Assembly (NCBI GenBank): GCA_029557535.1
Contig: JAKQII010000378.1
Location: 1-58,931, forward strand
DNA: 58,931 nucleotides
Direction of reading: 5' to 3'
DNA from: Acidobacteriota bacterium
GTDB lineage: Bacteria > Acidobacteriota > Blastocatellia > Pyrinomonadales > Pyrinomonadaceae
Each line of letters opens with the position of its first letter. Positions within the stretch are counted from its first letter, which is position 1. Below the pieces are notes generated by a model. The model ran no database searches, had not been told where the DNA came from, and worked only from the letters and a program-made list of their open reading frames with translations. Of the stretch, positions 9,651 through 18,424 are shown in pieces. Position numbers and translations under genes: made by a program.

Positions 9651-11018
9651 ATGAAAGTTTACGACGACGTATTGGGCATCATCGGCAACACGCCGTTGGT
9701 GCGAATCAACAACATCACAAGGCAGCACGGGATAAAGGCCCAGATCTACGCCAAGATGGAGTCGCTCAATCCGGGATACTCGGTCAAGGACCGGATCGGT
9801 GTCTCGATGATCGACGACGCCGAGTCGAAGGGAATCCTCAGGAAAGGCGGAACATTGATCGAAGCGACTTCCGGGAACACGGGAATCGGAATGGCGCTCG
9901 TGGCGGCGGTACGGGGGTATCGGTGCATTTTCGTCATGACCGACAAGGTTTCGGTTGAAAAGCGCCGCTACCTCAAGGCACTCGGCGCCGATATCGTGAT
10001 CTGTTCTGCGGCAGCCAAATACGGTTCGCCGGATCATTACGTCGCGACCGCGAAACGGATCGCCGAAGAGACTCCTAATTCCTTCTACCCCGATCAGTAC
10101 AATCACCCGGCGAATCCGTTGGCGCACTATCGCACGACCGGTCCGGAGATCTGGCGCGATACCGAGGGCAAGATCACGCATTTCGTGGCGTCGATCGGTA
10201 CCGGCGGTACGATCACCGGAACGGCACGTTACCTCAAGGAAATGAATCCGAATATCAAGGTAATCGGCGCCGACCCGTACGGTTCGATCTTCAAGACATA
10301 CAAGGAAACTGGACAGGTTCCCGAGGCGACGCCATATCTCGTCGAGGGAATCGGCCAGAACATTCCCGTCGGCAACGCGGATGTGAGGATCATTGACGAG
10401 ATCATCAACATTACCGACCGCGAGTCGTTTGAGATGTCGCGGCAGCTCGGCCGGCAGGAAGGCATTTTCTGCGGAGGTTCTGCCGGAACGATCTTCGCCG
10501 GCGCGTTGCGCGCAGCGAAAGACCTTGACGAGAACGCGGTCGTCGTTTTTATCGTCTGCGATACCGGAGAGCACTACCTGACGAAACACCATTCCGACGA
10601 ATGGATGAAGGAAAAACTCCTTCTCGAACCGCAGAAGATCACCGCCGGGCTGATCGTCGAGACGAAGAATTCCGGCGCTCCGGAGGAACTGATCTCGGTC
10701 TCGCCGGAAGAGACGGTCGTTTCGGCGCTCGATATCATGGGCGCCGCCGGCGTGACCCAGATCCCGGTGATCGAGAACGGAGCTTCGGTCGGGAGTCTGC
10801 GTGAGAGCCAGATTCTGCAGAAGCTCGTCCAAAACAGGGATTTGCTTGAGGCGCGCGTCGGCGACGTCATGGACAAGGGATTCCCGACCGTCGATGTCGA
10901 TACCGGCGCGGGAGAGATCAAGCGAAAGCTGCAGAAATCGCCGGCGGTGCTGATCGAAAGTTTCGGACGGATCACCGGAATCATTACACGTTCGGACGTC
11001 TTGGATCTCCCGAGATGA
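9651..11018 (+). CDS. Cystathionine beta-synthase (PLP domain plus CBS pair)
   Basis: A 455-residue PLP fold-type II enzyme. Residues 1-315 are the cysteine synthase/CBS catalytic domain: GNTPLVRI, the PLP lysine Lys46 in YSVKDRIG, the substrate loop TSGNTG, and the phosphate-binding GTGGT loop. Residues about 335-455 hold two CBS motifs ([19 protein letters not shown] and the final [18 protein letters not shown]). The domain order matches cystathionine beta-synthase, which condenses serine or homocysteine-linked substrates in trans-sulfuration; an O-acetylserine sulfhydrylase with CBS domains is the alternative. It ends 52 bp before the SUMF1-fold gene. Confidence 0.85.
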   Translation: MKVYDDVLGIIGNTPLVRINNITRQHGIKAQIYAKMESLNPGYSVKDRIGVSMIDDAESKGILRKGGTLIEATSGNTGIGMALVAAVRGYRCIFVMTDKVSVEKRRYLKALGADIVICSAAAKYGSPDHYVATAKRIAEETPNSFYPDQYNHPANPLAHYRTTGPEIWRDTEGKITHFVASIGTGGTITGTARYLKEMNPNIKVIGADPYGSIFKTYKETGQVPEATPYLVEGIGQNIPVGNADVRIIDEIINITDRESFEMSRQLGRQEGIFCGGSAGTIFAGALRAAKDLDENAVVVFIVCDTGEHYLTKHHSDEWMKEKLLLEPQKITAGLIVETKNSGAPEELISVSPEETVVSALDIMGAAGVTQIPVIENGASVGSLRESQILQKLVQNRDLLEARVGDVMDKGFPTVDVDTGAGEIKRKLQKSPAVLIESFGRITGIITRSDVLDLPR

Positions 11019-11070
11019 ATTCCGCCCGCGATCCGTGGTCGACGGCTCGCGGGCGGCACAGGAAGTGGAT

Positions 11071-12438
11071 ATGAGCGAAGATAACAAGGACGATTGGGGA
11101 ATGACGATGCCGCATCAGCGGCTCGACGACGAAACGCGAGAGGCGATCGAGAACGGGGACCCGTTGCCGGCGGCTCCGGCTGCCGCCGATTGGGAAACGC
11201 CCGCCAATCCGGCTCCGGCTCCGGGGGACTTCGACAAAACGACGCCGAACATCAGGTTCGACTCGGATCTTCCGGCTGATGACTGGGGATCGACCGGGAC
11301 CCGGAATACCTCGGAGGAGAATAAAGACAATTGGCGAATGCCCGAACCGGTGTTCAGGATCTCAGCCGGGGAAACGCCGCGTTTCGATCGCCGATCGGAC
11401 CTCGGGGACGACGATTTCAGCGAGGGATACGGAACGCCGCCCGGCTCCGATCCGGTCGTCGCCGATGCCGCGCCGCAAGAAGCGCCGGTCGCCAAAAAGA
11501 GCGGCAACGGCAAGTTGGTCTTGATATTGGTCGGGGTCTTCGCAATTCTCGCGGTGTTCGCAGTCGGTCTGGTCGGAGCCTATCTGGTTTATTTCAATCA
11601 GAACTCGGAGATTCGATCGGCATCCAACACTTCGGCGCCGACGCCGGATTCGACGTCGAGCGAAACCAAGCCCGTTGCAATGCCCAGCGTTGCGGCGCTC
11701 CCGCAGTCGATCGACGTGAAAGGCCCGATGGTTCTCGTCGACGCCGGTGATTTTATGTTCGGCAGCGACAACGGCCCCGACGAATCGAGGCCGGCGCACA
11801 GTGAAAACGTTGCCGCTTTCTACATCGATAAGTACGAGGTTTCGAACGCCCAGTTCAAGGAATTCTGCGATGCTACCGGTCGCCCATATCCGGCGAGCCA
11901 GGATTGGGATCGCGAGTATTTCACGGCGCGGCCGAACGCGCCCGTGATCGGCGTTTCGTTCAATGACGCCCGGGCCTATGCCGAATGGGCGGGAAAACGT
12001 CTTCCGACCGAGGCGGAATGGGAGAAGGCGGCCTCCTGGGACGCATCGAAGCGCGTCAAGTTCGATTTCCCGTGGGGTAATTCGTTCGATAAAGGGAACG
12101 CCGCGTACGATCTCTCGTCGCCCTCCGACGTCGGCAGTTTTCCGGGAGGCGCGAGCCCGTACGGCGCACTCGACATGGCGGGAAACGTCGGTGAATGGGT
12201 CGACAATTACTTCAAGGCCTATCCGAACGCGTCGGGATCCAATCCCAATTTCGGCGAAACGAACCGCGTTGTTCGCGGCGGGCATTTTGGATCAAGATCG
12301 AGTGAAAATCTGAAGACCACGAAGCGCTCTTACATCCCTCCGGATTTTCAGCCGACACACGATCAGCCGAGCTACATCGGATTCCGTTGCGCGATCTCAG
12401 CAAACGATCCGCGGCTTGGAGACAAGCTTAACAAGTAA
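11071..12438 (+). CDS. Membrane-anchored SUMF1/FGE-fold protein with Thr-Pro motif tail
   Basis: A 455-residue protein from the ATG at 11071, which has AGGAAGTG upstream. Residues 1-145 are acidic, disordered and contain repeated short motifs (DDWGMTMPHQR, DFDKTTPNIRF, DNWRMPEPVFR). A single membrane segment is at about 148-174. Residues about 215-445 are a formylglycine-generating-enzyme (SUMF1) fold: GDFMFGSDNGPDESRPAH, the KRLPTEAEWEKAA motif, GNVGEWV and the end GFRC. Only the last Cys of the usual catalytic pair is visible, so formylglycine synthesis is doubtful; a structural or binding role like PvdO-type proteins fits better. The tail would face the cytoplasm and the SUMF1 fold the periplasm. 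Three FHA proteins lie just downstream, so the Thr-Pro motifs could be phosphothreonine ligands; no kinase is in the window. Confidence 0.75.
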   Translation: MSEDNKDDWGMTMPHQRLDDETREAIENGDPLPAAPAAADWETPANPAPAPGDFDKTTPNIRFDSDLPADDWGSTGTRNTSEENKDNWRMPEPVFRISAGETPRFDRRSDLGDDDFSEGYGTPPGSDPVVADAAPQEAPVAKKSGNGKLVLILVGVFAILAVFAVGLVGAYLVYFNQNSEIRSASNTSAPTPDSTSSETKPVAMPSVAALPQSIDVKGPMVLVDAGDFMFGSDNGPDESRPAHSENVAAFYIDKYEVSNAQFKEFCDATGRPYPASQDWDREYFTARPNAPVIGVSFNDARAYAEWAGKRLPTEAEWEKAASWDASKRVKFDFPWGNSFDKGNAAYDLSSPSDVGSFPGGASPYGALDMAGNVGEWVDNYFKAYPNASGSNPNFGETNRVVRGGHFGSRSSENLKTTKRSYIPPDFQPTHDQPSYIGFRCAISANDPRLGDKLNK

Positions 12439-12490
12439 CTTTAGCAACGCCCGGACGGCAATTTCCGCGCCGCCGAGCGTCAACAGGCGT

Positions 12491-13360
12491 ATGATGAATA
12501 CCGATACGACACAATTGAACCGCGCGGCTCATGCCCGAAGATCGCTTGTTTTGGCGACGGGGCTGTTCGTTGCCGCGTTTCTGGCCGCGCCGTTCGCGCC
12601 GGCCCAAATCGACGATTATTCCGCAAACAAACAGAAGGCGAAGACAGTGATCCGTCCGAAGGCAAAGCCGGTCTCGAAGAAGGTCGATATCCGCCGTAAG
12701 GTTACGATCACCCGCGTCGAGAAGAAAAGCCGCTCAAATTATTCAAAGAAACGGACGGTTCGGCGGATCGTCGTTCCGCTGTTGGCGGCCCAACTCCGGC
12801 TCTTGACGGTAAACGGCGAGGGAAAAGAGATCGAAACGAATCCGCTCGCGGCGTTCACTCCCGGCGATCGTCTCCGTCTTTCGATCAAGACGAACCAACG
12901 GGGCTATCTCTATATCGTGCGGCAGATGTCGCCCGATTCGGACGGCGAGATCATATTCCCGACGACCCTTGTCAATAACGGCAGCAATTACGTAGCGGCC
13001 AACACCGAGTATGTGTTACCGCGCGGGTGCCCGGCGGACTATGTGCCCGAGCCGCGCGACTGCGCATTGCGGCTCGCTTCGTTCGATGACGCTCCGCAAG
13101 AGTATTTCACGTTGATTTTTACGCGTGATTCGCTGGTTGATCTGCCCAATGACGTCAAGAACACGCGCGTCAGTCTCGCGAACCTGATGAGTGCCGGCAA
13201 ACTTGAAGCGAAGACGCTTGTCGGGCTGATCGACGACTCCGGTCAGGACCTTATTTCACAGCAGGGCGACACGCCGTATGCCGTCCGGATCGTCAATATC
13301 AATCCGAAGGACAACGAAGAGATCATCGAGACGTTCGTACTCGGTAAGATGAAGCATTAA
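12491..13360 (+). CDS. Exported DUF4384-type protein
   Basis: About 289 residues from the tandem ATGs at 12491/12494; the longer reading from 12416 would overlap the previous gene. A long basic N-region and a hydrophobic core (VLATGLFVAAFLAAPFAPAQ) give a signal peptide. A Lys/Arg-rich stretch follows. Residues from about 95 onward form a beta domain like DUF4384 (LRLSIKTNQRGYLYIVRQM, then GEIIFPT), a domain often fused or next to protein kinases and surface signalling genes. The context between the SUMF1-fold protein and the FHA proteins suggests a part in the same envelope module. Function unknown. Confidence 0.65.
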   Translation: MMNTDTTQLNRAAHARRSLVLATGLFVAAFLAAPFAPAQIDDYSANKQKAKTVIRPKAKPVSKKVDIRRKVTITRVEKKSRSNYSKKRTVRRIVVPLLAAQLRLLTVNGEGKEIETNPLAAFTPGDRLRLSIKTNQRGYLYIVRQMSPDSDGEIIFPTTLVNNGSNYVAANTEYVLPRGCPADYVPEPRDCALRLASFDDAPQEYFTLIFTRDSLVDLPNDVKNTRVSLANLMSAGKLEAKTLVGLIDDSGQDLISQQGDTPYAVRIVNINPKDNEEIIETFVLGKMKH

Positions 13361-13416
13361 GAGACGTTTTGTTTCGGGAATTCGGTCTATGCCCGGATTC
13401 CCGATGTGTCTGAAGA

Positions 13417-14892
13417 ATGGCGAGTGCGCGGATAAAAATCGACGAAAAGGAAGTCGCGATCAGCGAGGAGGCGGTGACCTTCGGCCGCACGGGCGACAAT
13501 ACATTTTCGTTTGCGGGAAACTCGAACATCTCCCGCAATCACGCGCTGATCGAATACCGTGACGGCGCCTTCCATCTGCTCGATCTTGGCAGCAGCAACG
13601 GAACGACCCTCAATGGCCAACGTGTCGACGGCGACGCCGAACTGAACGACGGCGATTACGTCACGCTCGGAAACTCGGTCATCGTCCAGTTCTTTGAAGA
13701 GGAAGTTCCGGAAGAGGAGGCTACTGAAAAATCTCCGGCCGTCGCGGAGTCCGAAAAAAAAGCGCGTCGTTCGACCGCGATGCTCGGACTCACGGGCGGC
13801 GTGCTCGGAATTGCGGTCGTCGCCGCAGCCGTCGCCGGCTACGTCGCCTTGTCCGGCGGGAGCTCGTCGGGCTGCAACGCGACCGCGCGGATCGCCAGTC
13901 CGCGAAACGGTGATGTGATCTCCGATCAGACCGAGATCCGCGTCAACGTCAGCGATTCGACATGCGTCAGCCGGGTGGTCGTTACGCTCAACGGGCAGGA
14001 GATCGCGTCGTTCAGCGAAGCGCCGTACACGGCCACGCTCGATCCCGACAAGTTTGCCGATCTTTCCGACGGCCGGCTCTACCCGCTGCAGGTCGCGCTC
14101 GAAGACGTCGAGGGAAACCGAATTCCGCAGGACGTAGCCGTCAATTTGCAGTTCGAGACCCGCGAGATCGCGACACCGACTCCGGAAGAGATCGTCGAAA
14201 CGACCGCGACGCCGACGCCCAAACAACAGCAGGGCGGACAGACCTCGCTCGTCGAGACACGAACGATGACCGCAAATATTGTCAAGAAGTTCACCGGCGC
14301 CTCGGCACGTTACAATCTTTCGAATCCCGAGTTTCTGCAGGAGGTTCGGAAGAGCGTTCCCGAATTCACCGTCGACGGTTACTACGCGAGGGCGTCTCAG
14401 TACCGCGATGTCATTAACCAGTCGTTTGTTCGCGAGAAAACCCTCGACCCGTCACTTGGATACGTTCTCGCGATGAGCCGGAGCAAGTTTCAGGTGACTC
14501 AACAAGGTGTTGATGCGGGGCTTTGGCAGATGTCCGCCGATTTCGTGAATGCCAATGCCTACAATGTCGTCTGTCCGGTTTTCAGTTTGACGGATCCGAA
14601 TCAGGAATGCGCTTCGAGGGTCGCCGCGTTCTATATGAAGGACCTCGTTGACGCCTTCGACGGCGACATCGTTTATGCGGTCGCCGCGTTCGGCAAGACG
14701 CCCGGTGAAGCCAACGTGTTCAAGACGACGCTGCCTCCCGATCGGTCCGATTTTTGGAAAGTGCTGAGTGACGCCGGCATGAAAGATCGAGTCGCTCGGT
14801 TCTTTGCCGCCGCGATCGTGGCCGAGAATCCGCAGCGGTTCAAACTCAAGAACGACCGTCCGATCTCAGAGCTTTACCCTTTGCAGAACTGA
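13417..14892 (+). CDS. FHA domain, membrane segment, Ig-like and inactive SLT-like domain protein
   Basis: A 491-residue protein. Residues about 15-92 are an FHA phosphothreonine-binding domain (FGRTGDN, ISRNHA, SSNGTTLNG). A membrane segment lies at 122-146, so the FHA domain is cytoplasmic. Residues about 152-240 resemble a bacterial Ig-like domain with a Cys pair. After a Thr/Pro linker, residues about 285-491 are helical and align by eye with the soluble-transglycosylase domain of the next gene, including the ending (FFAAAIVAENPQRF). At the catalytic position the motif reads AMSRSKF, so the Glu is Arg355: a probable pseudo-enzyme that may bind peptidoglycan. First of three related genes; the next starts 3 bp after its stop. 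Confidence 0.75.
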   Translation: MASARIKIDEKEVAISEEAVTFGRTGDNTFSFAGNSNISRNHALIEYRDGAFHLLDLGSSNGTTLNGQRVDGDAELNDGDYVTLGNSVIVQFFEEEVPEEEATEKSPAVAESEKKARRSTAMLGLTGGVLGIAVVAAAVAGYVALSGGSSSGCNATARIASPRNGDVISDQTEIRVNVSDSTCVSRVVVTLNGQEIASFSEAPYTATLDPDKFADLSDGRLYPLQVALEDVEGNRIPQDVAVNLQFETREIATPTPEEIVETTATPTPKQQQGGQTSLVETRTMTANIVKKFTGASARYNLSNPEFLQEVRKSVPEFTVDGYYARASQYRDVINQSFVREKTLDPSLGYVLAMSRSKFQVTQQGVDAGLWQMSADFVNANAYNVVCPVFSLTDPNQECASRVAAFYMKDLVDAFDGDIVYAVAAFGKTPGEANVFKTTLPPDRSDFWKVLSDAGMKDRVARFFAAAIVAENPQRFKLKNDRPISELYPLQN

Positions 14893-14895
14893 CCT

Positions 14896-16335
14896 ATGGC
14901 CCGAGCGATACTTATTTGCCAAGGTGAATCAGGGACCCGCGAGATTCGTCTTGGTGAGGGACGGACGACGTTTGGGCGCGGCACCGACGCGAATGAACGG
15001 ATCGACGATTCGGGCCTTTCGCGCATCCACGCGAGCGTGTATTTCGAAAACGGCCGTTTGTGGGTCGTCGATGAGAATTCGACGAACGGCAGCCTGGTCA
15101 ATGGCGTTCGGGTCGGTTCATCGGGAACTCCCCTCGGCGAGGCCGACCGGATCGAGATCGGCAATCATACGAAGCTGACGGTCCGGCTCGATAGTGATGA
15201 AGCAGCGCCTGCGCCGGCCGCGCCAAAAACGGCTGCGGTGTCGGCGAGACCCGCCGAGTCGGTCGAATCGAGCGGATTTCCGATGCTGATCGTCCTTGGG
15301 GCGCTCGCGTTCGGACTTCTAGTGATCGGCGTCTCCGCTACCGTCATCGGAATTCGCTATTGGCCGGACAAACCCGCCGAAATCACGCAGGATCTTGAAG
15401 ACGAGGACCCGACCCCGACGCCTGACAAGGGGAACAAGAACGGGTCGAAATCGGCGACGCCCGAGAGTTCGTCAACCACGACGCCGGCCGGCAGCCCTGA
15501 AGATCCGATCGGGAACACGATCGTCGAGACGAGAACGAACGGCACGACGGTGGAGTTGCCGAAGGGCCGCTATCAGGACATGTCCGAGGCGGACAAGGAT
15601 CGTTACATCGCGGTAAAGGCTGAGAAGATCGCGCAGATCATCGGCAACCAGAAGGCCGAACCGATCCCGCCCGCGGCGGTCGCGAGGATCAAGCGCGACC
15701 TGAACGAGTACGTGCGGCGTTTGTCCCAGAGTAAGAACGACAACTGCAATCAGGGAAGTTGGACTCGCAGCGATTTCACGAGCGTGCTCCAGCGTGCGAC
15801 GAAAACCAGTCCGTTCGTTATCCGCAGTTTCAGGGCGAAAGGCCTTGAGCCTCAGATCGGAATATACGTCGCGATGATCGAAAGCGAACACTGTTCGTGC
15901 CTCACGAGTCCCACCGGCGCCAAGGGAATGTTCCAGTTTCTCGCCTCGACTTGGAGAGATTACGATCCCGAGAACAATCCCGACAACAGATGCGTTCCTG
16001 AAAAGGCGGCAAATGCCGGCGCGGATTATCTGAAGGTGCTGATCACGCGATACGGGACGGCGCCCGACAGCATCTTGCTGGCGATCGCGAGCTTTAACAG
16101 CGGTCAGGGAAACCTGAGCCGGAATCTTGACCAAGTGTTGTCCAACGCGGTTGGTCAGGATCGGAGTTTTTGGACCATCATGGCCAATACGGAATTGCTC
16201 GAAGGCAAGTCCGGCCAGCAGTTCAAAGGCGAGAACATCAAATACGTCCCGAAGTTCTTCGCCACCGCGATCATCGGCGAGAATCCGCAGGATTTCGGAG
16301 CGCCTATCAGGCCGCTTTCGACCTACACGCAATGA
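14896..16335 (+). CDS. FHA domain, membrane segment and lytic transglycosylase domain protein
   Basis: A 479-residue protein with the same plan as its neighbour. FHA domain residues about 20-98 (FGRGTDANERIDD, LSRIHAS, STNGSLVNG), membrane segment 128-153, an acidic Thr/Pro/Ser linker, then a soluble lytic transglycosylase domain at about 290-470. The catalytic Glu329 is in AMIESEHCSC, followed by the family motif GAKGMFQFLASTWRDY and the AIASFNSGQGNL motif. It should cleave peptidoglycan glycan strands in the periplasm and be tied to a cytoplasmic phosphothreonine signal. This is the only one of the three with an intact active site. The stop overlaps the next start. Confidence 0.85.
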   Translation: MARAILICQGESGTREIRLGEGRTTFGRGTDANERIDDSGLSRIHASVYFENGRLWVVDENSTNGSLVNGVRVGSSGTPLGEADRIEIGNHTKLTVRLDSDEAAPAPAAPKTAAVSARPAESVESSGFPMLIVLGALAFGLLVIGVSATVIGIRYWPDKPAEITQDLEDEDPTPTPDKGNKNGSKSATPESSSTTTPAGSPEDPIGNTIVETRTNGTTVELPKGRYQDMSEADKDRYIAVKAEKIAQIIGNQKAEPIPPAAVARIKRDLNEYVRRLSQSKNDNCNQGSWTRSDFTSVLQRATKTSPFVIRSFRAKGLEPQIGIYVAMIESEHCSCLTSPTGAKGMFQFLASTWRDYDPENNPDNRCVPEKAANAGADYLKVLITRYGTAPDSILLAIASFNSGQGNLSRNLDQVLSNAVGQDRSFWTIMANTELLEGKSGQQFKGENIKYVPKFFATAIIGENPQDFGAPIRPLSTYTQ

Positions 16336-17567
16336 CCGAACTTTGGCTGAACTTCAAGGACGAGTCGGGACACGACCGGCGCGAGTCGGTGGGGAAAAGT
16401 CCGTATTCGATCGGCCGGCAACCGGGCAATGATCTGACGATCGCCGATTCGCGGCTTTCGCGGACGCATCTCAAAATCGATCGTTTCGGCGAAGTTTTCG
16501 TGGTGTCGGATTGCGGCTCAAGCAACGGTTCGGAACTGAACGGATCGCCGCTCACTGAGCCTGAATCGCTCAAGAACGGAGACCGGCTCGTTCTTGGCGG
16601 CGGGTTTGTCATTTCGGTCGAGATGATAGCCGAGCAGGTCGAGTCGAGGCGTCCGCGGCGCACGGCCGCACCGCAAACCACGGTCGGGGCGGACTCGTCA
16701 TCGATCCCGACCGTCGTCTTCATCGTTGGCCCGTTGCTGGTTCTGTTCGTTTTGATCTGCGGCGGCGGCGTTTATTTTTTCGGAACGTCCGGGCCGGACA
16801 TTTCCCAGGTTTCGGAGACGCCCTTCCCGACGCCGATCATTGACTCCGAGACGCCTGAGAAGAGCCCCGATTCGAGTCCGTCGGTTTCGCCCACCGCCAG
16901 CGCGACCGCCGATCCCGATTCGTCCGTGACTCCGGCCGTCACGCCCGTCAATGACGAGGACCGCAAGATCGAAGAGAACTCGGCGAAGTTTCTCAGGAAG
17001 ATCGCACTGAGCGATCCGAACGCCTTCTTGGCAACGGCGCAGGTTCAGATCGTGAAGGGCAAACTGAGTCCGCTCAGAGGATCGTCCGCGCTCGGCGCTA
17101 ACCTCAAGGCCGTCAAGGCTAACGCCTCGCAGTTTGAGTCAATGGCATCGTCGCAAGGCCTGAAGGCCCAGTTTCTCGCCGCCGCGGCGCTGACGAAGAT
17201 CGGTAACCGGACCGGCGATCCGGTCGCGACGGCAAAGTCGATGCTGCCTTATCTTGGCGATCTGCGAATTTCGCTCGGCAATAGTCTATCCGACGACTGC
17301 CTTCTGATCATGGCCGATTACCTTCGTCGCGAACGCAAAGGGACCGGAGGAGGAGGCGGTCCGTCCCTGCAATCGATCCTCGAGGGCATTCCGCGATCGA
17401 AGATCGGCGGCGCCGATCCGAGGGAGATACGGACGATCTGGTTCTTGCGAAAAAACAACAAGATCTCGGAAGAATCGTACCAATTTGCCCTGACTTTTCT
17501 CGCGATCGGATCGATTATGCAAAATCCGTCCGATTTCGGCGTCAACTCTGAGCCCGTAACTTTTTAA
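16332..17567 (+). CDS. FHA domain, membrane segment and degenerate SLT-like domain protein
   Basis: A 411-residue protein; the start is the ATG at 16332, which overlaps the previous TGA (ATGA), and is chosen over a longer reading from 16170 because the FHA domain begins immediately (GRQPGND, LSRTHLK, SSNGSELNG). The membrane segment is at 126-150. The periplasmic part has a Ser/Thr/Pro linker and a helical domain of about 220 residues that keeps the length and the ending (AIGSIMQNPSDFG) of its neighbours but has no transglycosylase catalytic Glu motif. A Gly run interrupts it near residue 340. Likely an inactive paralogue that forms a complex with the two others. Confidence 0.75.
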   Translation: MTELWLNFKDESGHDRRESVGKSPYSIGRQPGNDLTIADSRLSRTHLKIDRFGEVFVVSDCGSSNGSELNGSPLTEPESLKNGDRLVLGGGFVISVEMIAEQVESRRPRRTAAPQTTVGADSSSIPTVVFIVGPLLVLFVLICGGGVYFFGTSGPDISQVSETPFPTPIIDSETPEKSPDSSPSVSPTASATADPDSSVTPAVTPVNDEDRKIEENSAKFLRKIALSDPNAFLATAQVQIVKGKLSPLRGSSALGANLKAVKANASQFESMASSQGLKAQFLAAAALTKIGNRTGDPVATAKSMLPYLGDLRISLGNSLSDDCLLIMADYLRRERKGTGGGGGPSLQSILEGIPRSKIGGADPREIRTIWFLRKNNKISEESYQFALTFLAIGSIMQNPSDFGVNSEPVTF

Positions 17568-17575
17568 GAGCAGTA

Positions 17576-18349
17576 GTGAAAGAAATCACCGAGTGGATCA
17601 CCGGAAACGTCACGTTGACCGTAAATGGACAACCGCTCGAACTGCAGATGACGGTTCCGGCGACTCCGGTCAAACCGCAAAGGATGCTTCCGATTTTTCA
17701 GCGAATGACCGATTCGTTCGTCGAAATGGGGGCGTCGGCGGCCCAAGCTCGGGGGCAAAATGTAAGTTGTCGTGCCGGTTGCGGAGCATGCTGCCGTCAG
17801 ATGGTTCCGGTCGCCGAGATCGAGACACACCGGCTCGCTGAAGTCGTCGCGGCGATGCCGGAACCTCAACGTAGCGAGGTTTATGAACGGTTCGACCGGG
17901 CTTTGGCGGAATTGGCCGAGACAGACATTTTCGAGCGTATGTCGGAATGGGAAGGGTTGAAGCCCGACGACCGGGAGCGGATCGTTCGGGAGTATTTCAA
18001 ATTGAACATACCGTGTCCGTTCCTTGAGGACGAGTCGTGCTCGATCCATCAGGAGCGCCCGGTTTCGTGTCGCGAGTACCTTGTGACCTCACCGGCTGAA
18101 CATTGCGCGGAGCTAAGTCCGGAAAAAATTCGGCGGATTGAAATCCCCGTCAAGCCGTCAACTCCGCTGCGCCATCTCGGGCAGACGAACAGAGTCGTCG
18201 GCGCCGATTTCATTCCACTCGTTTTAGCGTTAAGATGGGTTGAAAAGAATCCAGATCGTTTCCACGAGAAAAGCGGCGAAGAATGGATGGCGGATTTCTT
18301 CAGGATACTTACGAACAAGACCGTTCCAATCCCGCCGAAACTCCCGTAG
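17576..18349 (+). CDS. YkgJ-family cysteine cluster protein
   Basis: A 257-residue protein starting at GTG, 8 bp after the third FHA gene. It has the YkgJ (zinc- or iron-chelating) cysteine pattern: VSCRAGCGACCRQ near residues 63-75 and CPFLEDESCSIHQERPVSCREY around 145-165. The family binds a metal or Fe-S cluster of unknown function. The N-terminal 50 residues and the C-terminal 60 are outside the motif region. It is probably in the same transcript as the FHA genes. Whether it serves the secretion system is not known. Confidence 0.75.
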   Translation: MKEITEWITGNVTLTVNGQPLELQMTVPATPVKPQRMLPIFQRMTDSFVEMGASAAQARGQNVSCRAGCGACCRQMVPVAEIETHRLAEVVAAMPEPQRSEVYERFDRALAELAETDIFERMSEWEGLKPDDRERIVREYFKLNIPCPFLEDESCSIHQERPVSCREYLVTSPAEHCAELSPEKIRRIEIPVKPSTPLRHLGQTNRVVGADFIPLVLALRWVEKNPDRFHEKSGEEWMADFFRILTNKTVPIPPKLP

Positions 18350-18380
18350 AGATTGTTTAAGAAGTTTGGTATCTAGTGTT

Positions 18381-18424
18381 TACTAATTTTGACATTAGAT
18401 TTACCATGATGTTCACAGCGGCAT
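18381..18424 (+). promoter_or_regulatory. AT-rich leader and possible promoter of the T6SS genes
   Basis: The 75-bp gap ahead of tssK is much more AT-rich than its surroundings. It contains a perfect -35 hexamer TTGACA (18389-18394), but no good -10 at the right distance. It is the natural place for a promoter of the secretion operon; an alternative sigma factor or an activator may be needed. Confidence 0.35.

Noticed and set aside
9609-11087. 492-residue open frame on the - strand opposite the cystathionine beta-synthase gene
   Set aside because: It is the antisense shadow of a clearly conserved enzyme; its sequence is rich in Arg/Asp with no domain and no start signal.
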